Under the pieces are notes generated by a model that saw nothing but the letters and a program-made list of their open reading frames with translations, searched no databases and was not told the DNA's origin. 64,000 nt of DNA, from contig CAXAMN010001336.1 in NCBI GenBank assembly GCA_963970005.1, forward strand, positions 177,640 to 241,639, written 5' to 3'. The DNA is from Durusdinium trenchii (Eukaryota > Sar > Dinophyceae > Suessiales > Symbiodiniaceae). Below, piece after piece: positions 56,753 through 64,000 of the stretch. Each line of letters begins with the position of its first letter. The first letter of the stretch is position 1. The position numbers were made by a program, and so were the translations under genes.

Positions 56753-57529
56753 GTGAAGCGCTTCCCAAATACCTTTCCAACACGAAAGGCACTCGTCCTT
56801 TTCCCGGCCGAACTGTTCCTTTTTTCCAACACGGTGGGTCTTCGTTTTGGGTCGTGTTCCCACTGTCCATCGTTTCGCTGCGAGTCGCGCTTCGCTGCTC
56901 GAAGCCCCACCAAGGTACCCCATTTCCGGTGGACACTGATTCCCTGGAATCCTTCGACCCCAAATCCTTCCCCAAAACCCAGCGTCATAGGGTTCAAAAG
57001 GTGTTCCCGGTTTTCCCAAGACTTCCATGATTAGAGGACGTTCTTTTCATTTCTTTTAGGGGTCCAAAGCCTTAGACGGTTGTGCCAAAAGAGGATCCCA
57101 TATAATTAGGTTCCTTCATGTTCTCTTGGGACTCCTTCCCGCCGGCAACACGATGCGACGGCCACCTGCACGGTGAACTTGTATTCTCCTGGCACGGTGA
57201 GTGGAGCAAAAGACCGTGACCGCGACCATCAGCTCCCAAGGACGTCGTGCTGCGACGTCAGGAAAGGACCCAGCTGCGGTTTTTAGAGAGAAAACCTTGG
57301 AAAGTCTGCGAAGTACTTCAAATCAAAGCTGAAAAGAACGGTGGATCTTCGAAATCGCTTCTCTATCTGTCTTTTGAAGGACCTGAACCTTGCTGTTGCG
57401 ACTCATGACCTTTTTTATGGCAAAAAAGGGGTGCCCTAATGCCAAGTCGTCCTCTTTCACCAGAACCGTACGAGTGCTTAAAAGAGCAACCGAACCGGTC
57501 AACCATCGAACGAGCCAAAGAACGGACCA

Positions 57530-57700
57530 CCTCGGCTCCTGGGCGCAACCAAACCCACGCACGGCCATCCCGAGCCCGATCCCGATCCCGACGTGAGTCG
57601 CTCCTATCGAGAAGTTCTGGGTCTGCAGCATCAGGACACCGCGCGTATAGCGGCCTCGGGGAGGCCCGGGAGGTCTTGTCTTCAACGAACACTTCACGAG
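57530..57700 (-). CDS. Coding-like block, frame and strand uncertain
   Basis: Minus frames include RGVLMLQTQNFSIGATHVGI (76% G/C third) and, in another frame, ARDGRAWVWLRPGAEVVRSL; a long plus frame also spans it. One exon is likely present; I cannot choose which. Confidence 0.25.
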
Positions 57701-58402
57701 CAGAGCGCCAGAACATCGCCGCATGGAACGAAGGATTTGCGTCCTCACGAATGATGACCAACAAGGGCATCTTCCATCCCCCAAAGCAGCTAGTTGCAGG
57801 AGAGAGGAGGGCACTGAAAGTCAATGCAGGCACCCCAAATCACTTGAGCTTTGCAAGGCAACAAGTGGCGCAAAGCTCATTCCAACCACCTTGAGGTTTC
57901 AAGCCTCCAAACAGTAGTTTTTCGGGGCCGGCTGGTGCTCCCCAGCTCGTGGCTTCGCGTTTCCGAACTGGACCGGTGATGCTCCCCAGTGCCCGCTAGC
58001 GCGGTGCTAGGCTGGCGGGCAGAAGATGAGGTCATCAAACAAGGGCGCAAAGAAAGTGACCTAGGAAGAAGCGGGACGCGGTTTTTTGTTTTGGCCGTTT
58101 CGGTGTATGGAGGAGAAAGGGCTCATTGGTAAATACAAAGCCTGCAAACGACCGAGTGCGGGAGCATGATGCCAAACACGAGGATTTTAATGGATTTGAA
58201 GATATTTGATGTAAGCATGATTCACTCAAACTTACTCGAGCAAACACCTAGACCCCTAAAAGAGAGAAAGCTGGACACCCACTGCAGCACGCCAAAATAA
58301 AACCGTTCCCCTGCAGGTTCATGACCAACTGCCTGGCTCGGTAGTGGCAAGTTTGATTGTTTCGACGTGGAGCATCTTGGTAGGCCAAATAATTTGTTCC
58401 GT

Positions 58403-58540
58403 TCGTAGCGTCCTTGCTCCTAGTTGTAGGGCCAGGAGCCCCTAGTAGCGTCCGATCGCTCCTAGTAGCGATGCCAGGAGCCCCTAGTAGCTTCTTGTTA
58501 CTAGTAGTATGGCCAGGAGCCCCGTTCCTAGCGAACATTG
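58403..58540. repeat. CTAGTAG-family repeat cluster
   Basis: Full module set: CGTAGCGTCCTTGCTCCTAG, AGGGCCAGGAGCCCCTAGTA, TAGTAGCGATGCCAGGAGCC, TAGTAGCTTCTTGTTACTAG. Confidence 0.85.
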
Positions 58541-58745
58541 CTCCATATCAATTGATGTGTCCTTGCTACCAAGTCTCTCATATCCACAACACTGGAGGGT
58601 GATCCAACCAAGTCATCCAAGTCCAGTGATCCAACCATTGTGTGTGCTCTGTCCTCTCTCTTTCCTCCGCGCTCCGCTTTGCCATAGACGATTCTCGTAG
58701 GCCGCTCGTCTGGTTGAGACGACCGTCCAGGCGCCCCAACTCCAC

Positions 58746-58837
58746 CGTCCTGGATCTGCGTGCCGATGTCCTGGAGGTCGAAGGCGGCGCGGCGGAACAA
58801 CGCGCTTCCAGCAGCCGCAGCCGCAGCGGGTGCCGGG
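58746..58837 (-). CDS. Ala-rich exon of unknown protein
   Basis: A 92-bp exon between a pyrimidine-rich TTCTTCTTCCCACGCAG and GACG|GTGGAG reads PAPAAAAAAGSALFRRAAFD, then LQDIGTQIQD. Nineteen consecutive codons in the second half end in G or C. Family unknown. Confidence 0.4.
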
Positions 58838-59023
58838 CTGCGTGGGAAGAAGAATCCGCGGTTAAGCAGATCGGGTGGAGCTTCACAAGCGGAACTCGGG
58901 CTGGGTGGGTAGCCTAGCTGTAGGAAAGGAAAGGATAGGCTTTTTCATCTAATTGGGTCCATTTTGGGGGCTCAGTCTTCGACCGCCAGGCTATTGATAG
59001 GCTTGGAGGTTAATTCCTTGAAA

Positions 59024-59180
59024 CCTATCCCTGCAAGTCCAGTCTGACCCAGTAAAAACTTGGTCCTTTACCTCCTTGAGTAGTGTTTGGTATAACCAAC
59101 TCCAGTTAAAATGAGGTTAAACTGACAACTGAGCTGTAGGGTACATTCCGATGAAATTGGACAAATCGATCTGTCCCTGA
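59024..59180. repeat. Dispersed repeat, inverted partner at 63397
   Basis: Contains ATCCCTGCAAGTCCA, CCCAGTAAAAACTTGGTCCT, TGTAGGGTACATTCCGATGA and CAAATCGATCTGT, all matched in reverse complement at 63.4-63.58 kb. Confidence 0.75.
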
Positions 59181-59460
59181 TATCAGGCGAGGACAGCCAC
59201 GTCTTTTGGTGCCACTTTTTTGAGGAACGCCAAACCATCCAAAAGGGCCAACCAACGCGAACAGTACGTGATATAGAGATTCATCTCTGATTCATAGAAC
59301 ACATCCATGAAAAAAAAACAACAAAACAAACACATGTCAATGATGGGAAACACCATGGCAAAAGCCCTCATTGAAAGAAGAACCTCCATGCTTTTCCCCT
59401 TCTCCCGGGACCCTTCGTCGCGCGTTCCCCGCCGCGCGCCCAACCCGTGCGCCTGACGAC

Positions 59461-59514
59461 AGGTGATGAGCTCGTCCAGGACGCCGGTGGCGGAGCCGCC
59501 GAAGCACGCGGTGC
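59461..59514 (-). CDS. 54-bp exon
   Basis: CGCTCCTCAG precedes ACFGGSATGVLDELIT and a T|GTCGTC donor follows; nearly all codons end in G or C. The frame remains open and coding-like to 59183 (AFAMVFPIIDMCLFCCFFF then a TAG stop), so a longer terminal exon encoding a membrane helix is an alternative. Confidence 0.35.
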
Positions 59515-60238
59515 CTGAGGAGCGGCCGCCGGAGCGGCCAGAGAAGGAGGGAGAGGTGAGGCTTTCACCTACCAGGTCAGTTGAGCACGGTGATTCTGGG
59601 TTTGGCGGTTCTCGCCTTCGGGGAGGTGCGGTGATGGCGACCGGGATGGGTCCAACTGGCCGAAGTCCAGGCGACCAGGCGACCTTCGGTGATCTTCGGT
59701 GGGTGATCTGCCCAGGTCCTGCGTCCAAACAGCTGGCTACGGAGGAACAAGAAGCTACGAACGTCGCTAGAAGCTTGCCTGGGAATCGTTTCACCTGTAG
59801 TAACCAGAAGCGACTAGTTAAAAAAAAAAATATTTTTCTTATTTTTCCTTTTTTCTTGGAGTTCTCCGCTGGATGTTGGACCTCCTTCCTGCCATCGGAA
59901 CCGGCTGTTTCTGACGGGTGGCTTTTCGCCATGAGGGAGATGCTGAACCGCCCACAGGACGTTGGATTCATTGGACAACGTGACATGCCCTTTGTGGGTC
60001 ATTTGTCATGTCAAACATCCGCCACAGCACTGAAGAGAAGCATTCATTTGGAGCCATCTCGGCATCGTTTTGGAGTTCATGCAGTTTAAGGGAAGATAGG
60101 GAAGTGCTACTCCCCCCAAACTACAGCCTTTGAAGGTGGGAACCATTCTTGAACTATCGGGGTCTCCATCAATCCACTCCAGATCTCCAAGTTTGTGAGG
60201 CCTTCACCCGGCTTTCCATATCAATCATATCCACCTAC

Positions 60239-60454
60239 TTGATCTCCCCAGGCCCCATGTCATTGCCCCCAGGCAACACCGTCCACCGGCCCAGTGTGGC
60301 CCAGCGGCGCGTGGGCGTGAAACAGTACCACACGAAGGTCCCTCGGAACGTGGAGCCCTGCGCGTCGCTCTCCGCGGTGGCGGCGGCCCGTCCGCAGCGG
60401 GCGACCGACGGAGGTTTGGGCACGATCTCGAAGGAAAGCCGTGTGTCACAAGGT
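60239..60454 (-). CDS. 216-bp exon of unknown protein, strand not secure
   Basis: The minus frame has 86% G/C third positions over about 65 codons: FEIVPKPPSVARCGRAAATA, then STFRGTFVWYCFTPTRRWAT and LGRWTVLPGGNDMGPG, ending at ATCAA|GTAGGT. Trp/Phe spacing suggests beta strands. The plus strand has an equally open frame (GNTVHRPSVAQRRVGVKQYH) after CTCCCCAG. Confidence 0.35.
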
Positions 60455-61390
60455 CTTCAATAGTAGCAGTATAGACATGAAGACCTTCATGGTAGCCATC
60501 ACATGGCATCCCCGTGACCAGCAAGTCTCCTCTTATTCCTGAGAAGGAGAGAAGTGATGGCTTCGATTTAGCCGTCAGGACCGGACCGCTTTGGGGAACT
60601 TGCTTCGGCAAGGCCTCTGAAGTCTGGCAGTCATCGGAAGTAACTGTATTACCGGAGCTAAATTAAGGAGGTTTAAACAGCAGATTTCGTCGGATTTCCG
60701 GGGTCTGTTCCAATCACTCCACATCATGTTCCAATCCTTATTGAACCCTCCGTCTCGCCGTCCACACCGGAGTGCGTCTGTCCGTGTCGCCGTCCGGCTC
60801 CACGTGGCCGGTCTCGTGCCACGTCTGGTTGTGCCGCGTCGAGCACCTCGCGCCTCCAAGGTGGGGTAGTCTGGATCTTGCGAGCCACGGACGTCGAGCA
60901 CCTCGAACACGAGAGGAGAGACGTGGGGCGGGCGACGCGCACCGTGGCGTTTTCCGTGGTTTCCAGAGTTGGCTGAAGGGAGCGAAAGGGTTCCCAAACA
61001 TATAGACATAGTCTGAAACCAGTCAGTTTCACTCATTGAAACATAACGAGTAACAATCGTGACATGAGTCAAACATCGTCAAACCTGCAGGAAACCCGCG
61101 AAGACCATGGTGTCCTCCCCAAGAATCTGGGCCCTTCTCCCATGGAAAAGAGTTTCAGGGTCCGCGCCCCTGTGTAAAATATCGGGTCCGACCCTTGCAA
61201 AGGGGTTCGGGTCCAAGGATTCGTTGCGGCTGTAGATGTGCCCTGAAAAACGCCCGTTTGCCTTCCAAGACCGTTTGACCAAATGGTAGACCCGGTTTTG
61301 TAGTATCAAATCTTCAGCACAACCATGGCACTTTGAATTTTTCGAACCCTTCAGAATGACTGGTGCTAGAAATCTCCGGAACCAACAACA

Positions 61391-61505
61391 TCCCCTTGGC
61401 GGAACTCGGCGAACTCGGCGGCCGCGCCAGGATGTCGCCCTTGGTCACCATCCGACTGGCGGTCCTGCGAGGCTCGAAGCACGCGCGACCTTCGCGGCGC
61501 ATGCG
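61391..61505 (-). CDS. Candidate exon
   Basis: Minus frame RACFEPRRTASRMVTKGDIL then ARPPSSPSSAKG, with 85% of codons ending in G or C and a GAT|GTTGTT donor. Basic with a Ser/Pro tail; family unknown. Confidence 0.33.
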
Positions 61506-61749
61506 AACCCCCACAGGATCGTGAGGTTTCCTCGCAGTGGAGAAGGTTGGCCAACAGGAAACATCTCTGATCCCTTCCGGAAACATCAGGGTTATTCCTT
61601 CCTATCCAAGGGATCATCCCTTCCTATCAGGAATCGTCTTTTCAAGGTCACCCTGTGCCCAACACGTCTGGTGGCATCGCCGAAAGTCGTCGTCCTTTCT
61701 CGCCCGTCCGACGAGCGCGGGGATCGTCTTCGCCATGTGGACCGCACAC

Positions 61750-61841
61750 GGTGGTAGGACGAGCGACTTCCGTGGCGGTCGGTCGTCCTGTAGACCACAT
61801 AGATCGCGGAGCGATAGATCTTCACCGTCACACGGGCCACC
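61750..61841 (-). CDS. 92-bp exon, beta-rich
   Basis: A strong pyrimidine tract (CCGCCCTTCTTCCCAG) precedes VARVTVKIYRSAIYVVYRTT, then DRHGSRSSYH, ending at CACC|GTGTGC. Over 80% of codons end in G or C, and the paired plus frame has an early stop, which supports the minus strand. Alternating hydrophobics suggest beta strands; family unknown. Confidence 0.43.
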
Positions 61842-62164
61842 CTGGGAAGAAGGGCGGAAAGGGCGGAGAGTTCGCGCGTGCGGTTCGCGGATTGCGTGCA
61901 TTCATTGCTCCTGGTGGTTGGTGGTTTCAAGATGTTTCAACCTCACTTGCGAAACAAAATGAGTGGGGTTCAGTCATCCCAAGCACAGGTGGAGAATATC
62001 AGCAATTCATCCAGTCATGTCATTGCTAAAGTCCACGTGTCTTGAGACCTCATGCGGAGACCTCAAAACCGAGCAGTTCGCACCAAGGGTACAGACCGAG
62101 GATTTACCGGGTACCGCTTTTCCCTATAGGTCGGGAAACGCAGCTCATCTTTGACTGGACGCTC

Positions 62165-62250
62165 CATGGGACTGCCATAGGACTGCCGAGAAACGGCCAG
62201 GGGTGGGCCATGAGGGGTCAATGGGGCGGCAGTCCTATGGCAGTCCCATG
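62165..62250. repeat. Perfect 24-bp inverted repeat
   Basis: Arms 62165-62188 and 62227-62250 (CATGGGACTGCCATAGGACT continuing GCCG) are exact reverse complements separated by 38 bp. Confidence 0.9.
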
Positions 62251-62349
62251 TGTCGTGTCTGGCTTTGACTGGACTATGCAACTTAAAACATCCCAAACAC
62301 GAGCAATTCCAGGTCACGAGCCAGGTCTTATCTTGATCAGACTGGACCG

Positions 62350-62475
62350 GAAAGGCTGAGCACCGAGACGAACATGCACCGCACACCCCGCCCCAGCCGA
62401 CGCAGTCGGACCGCGGGAGTCCGGACGCTGTCTGCTCCGGGACGTTTCCTGCGCAGAAGACGGTTCTGGCGATCC
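62350..62475 (-). CDS. Candidate exon
   Basis: Minus frames are open across this GC-rich block: ASGLPRSDCVGWGGVCGACS (Cys-rich) and LLRRKRPGADSVRTPAVRL. A possible acceptor is CTGCGCAG at about 62454. Frame undecided. Confidence 0.25.
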
Positions 62476-63074
62476 ACTTCGACCGATACAAACAGCTGCT
62501 GGCCGTGAATCTCCCAAAGTGAAACATCCCAAAGCTGGTCGAGTCTAGACTGAAAATCCAGATCCCAAAACGCTGCTTTTCGTTGTCGTCTGAGGTTGGC
62601 AACTGCTCCATCGAATTCGATGTCTCGGACCCGAATTCTGGAACCCCAAACCCCAATCAGAAAGAAATGGTTGTCCCAAGATGGGCAATTCTTCGATCCT
62701 TGACTCTGCCCCCCTCGGTTTCCAGGAAAATCAACGTTTAACCTTTTTCCCACCTGCTGAACTTTTCGTTCGGAAACCAAGTGCTCGCTTGGAACCGGGG
62801 ACAGATCCAGACTTGTTTCTGGTGGTTCGAGACTTCAGCCTTCTTCTCCATGAAGCCGAATCTCAGGTCCAGCTGGACTCGCCTTGGATAGTGTTCACAT
62901 AGCACTCCACCGTGAAGTTGTAGACGTTGAATTCGTTGGAGTTCTCAGCGAAGCCAAGCAGCATGAGGGGGGGGCTCTGGGACAGAAGCTAGGGATCCTC
63001 CAATCTGCAAGTGTTGGTCCTTCACTAAGGGGAGCCGGTGCTTCCGTCTCGGCAAAAGGTAGCGCATGGTAGCT

Positions 63075-63162
63075 CTCCATGTGTGCCATACATGCCGCCC
63101 CATTGAACCCCCCCTGGCACCACCCCAAACCGTGCAAGCAAATATGGCATACATGGAGTGTC
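63075..63162. repeat. Small inverted repeat
   Basis: CTCCATGTGTGCCATA (63075-63090) and TATGGCATACATGGAG (about 63147-63162) pair with one mismatch around a 56-bp loop. Confidence 0.7.
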
Positions 63163-63396
63163 TGGGGGGTGGATGACCACAAATTATACTGACCACCTGT
63201 AGCACCACCCATGTCGTTCGTTCTTTTTGTTGAACCACTCTCTGGTTGCAGTGGAGGGTGTGAGCAATGCACATTTCTTTTCGTGAGGTCGCAAAGCGAG
63301 AAAGTTGGAACACGTCCGATGAGCACACTTCCTCCCCGGACGTCCATGTCGACGGGTTGAGGACGCACATTCCCATGTCAGGAACGGACCTCAGTT

Positions 63397-63577
63397 TTAA
63401 CTGGAGTTAGACAAAAAATGACAAAAACACTACTCAAATCGATCTGTGTATTTCATCGGATTGTACCCTACAGGTCAAAGACCTCATTTAATTGGATTTG
63501 GGTGAGTGATACACATTGCGTACTCAAGCGGTTTTCAGGACCAGGTTTTACTGGGTGTTTGGACCTGCAGGGATCTT
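63397..63577. repeat. Dispersed repeat, inverted partner at 59024
   Basis: Reverse-complement copy of 59024-59180 with moderate divergence. Confidence 0.75.
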
Positions 63578-63849
63578 ATGTAACAATGTACCTTGCTCAC
63601 GTGCAAGGCCAAAGCTGGTGTCGATGGAATCTGTCTTGTGCCATCCGAGGGTTGACCTTAGGATGGAGCTTTCATGGGGCACCCGAACTGGTGGTTCATG
63701 TGGACCTTTTCCCTCGACATTCTCACTGGAATTTGCTGGCCTAAGGAGTCACCAGAGTGTCATCAGTGAAGCCATGACAACCATGGCTGGATCGATCCAA
63801 CCGGAGATTCACCGGATCGGTCGGGGGGTTTTCAACACATCAACGGAAT

Positions 63850-64000
63850 CCGCACCGTCCAGGCTCTGGAGGACGCGTCGGGACGATCGGACGATCCGTC
63901 GTCCGGCTGCACCAGGGCACGGTCAAGTCGGGCTCCAAGACGAAGGAGGGAATCGTCAAGGAGGCGGCATTCGTGGTGATCTCTGGGTAGTCCTGGACGT
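63850..64000 (+). CDS. Partial exon at window edge, strand uncertain
   Basis: Plus frame GTIGRSVVRLHQGTVKSGSK then EGIVKEAAFVVISG, 85-89% G/C third and 73% purine first positions, with a possible donor TCTGG|GTAGTC. The paired minus frame (NAASLTIPSFVLEPDLTVPW) recalls the first strand of an REJ-like module. First-position purine bias favours plus; neighbouring models favour minus. Confidence 0.27.

Noticed and set aside
59183..59986. Longest open frame in the window (267 codons, minus strand)
   Set aside because: It runs through intron-like sequence with a poly-A run and changes codon character along its length. Only the 59461-59514 segment has splice sites and strong bias.
1..64000. tRNA, rRNA, snRNA and spliced-leader genes
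   Set aside because: I looked for cloverleaf-like pairs, rRNA-like blocks and the dinoflagellate spliced-leader core (TTTTGGCTCAAG) and saw none. A covariance-model scan would be decisive.
1..64000. CRISPR array, prophage or bacterial operon
   Set aside because: The repeats lack regular spacers of constant length, and no prokaryotic gene organisation is present.

Overview
This window reads as nuclear DNA of a dinoflagellate, most likely a Symbiodiniaceae coral symbiont. Base composition is near 50% GC. No long intact ORF occurs: the longest open frame is about 270 codons and is not convincing as a single gene. Coding signal comes as short GC-rich blocks (40-200 bp) bounded by AG acceptors and by GT, GC or GA donors, set in intron-like DNA. 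About twenty clusters of a modular CTAGTAGC-type repeat are scattered through the window; from memory, translations of such repeats are common in predicted proteins of these algae. There are no bacterial operons, no recognisable RNA genes and no CRISPR.

Layout (most gene models are on the minus strand, as expected for one-directional dinoflagellate gene blocks): (1) 0.7-3.7 kb, last five exons of a Pro/Gly-rich protein with a stop codon at 678-680; probably related Pro-rich exons lie at 8.5-9.5 kb. (2) 5.8-14 kb, isolated minus-strand exons. (3) 16-21.7 kb, exons of a membrane protein with one clear transmembrane exon. (4) 23.1-24.3 kb, four exons of an unknown protein. (5) 27-30.6 kb, minus exons including a phase-matched pair. 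(6) 31.2-31.5 kb, a small plus-strand island. (7) 32.1-36 kb, minus exons with a possible gene end at 32134. (8) 42-47.6 kb, two phase-consistent minus exon chains, one resembling an REJ/PKD-type extracellular module. (9) 49.2-51.4 kb, a decayed LINE retrotransposon whose reverse-transcriptase core is missing. (10) 53.8-54.7 kb, a three-exon minus gene end. (11) 55-64 kb, isolated exons.

Interspersed are foldback/MITE-like elements, among them a palindromic insertion flanked by perfect 30-bp direct repeats at 41.5 kb and a related pair near 27.7 and 33.4 kb. A 10-base assembly gap sits inside a repeat at 54911.

Limits: exons were called by eye from codon-position GC, splice sites, phase agreement and domain resemblance. 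Antisense frames share third-position GC, so the strand of single exons is often uncertain, and no transcript data were available. Only a few chains have internal evidence beyond composition. Regions not listed, and introns inside the listed models, showed nothing else that I could support.
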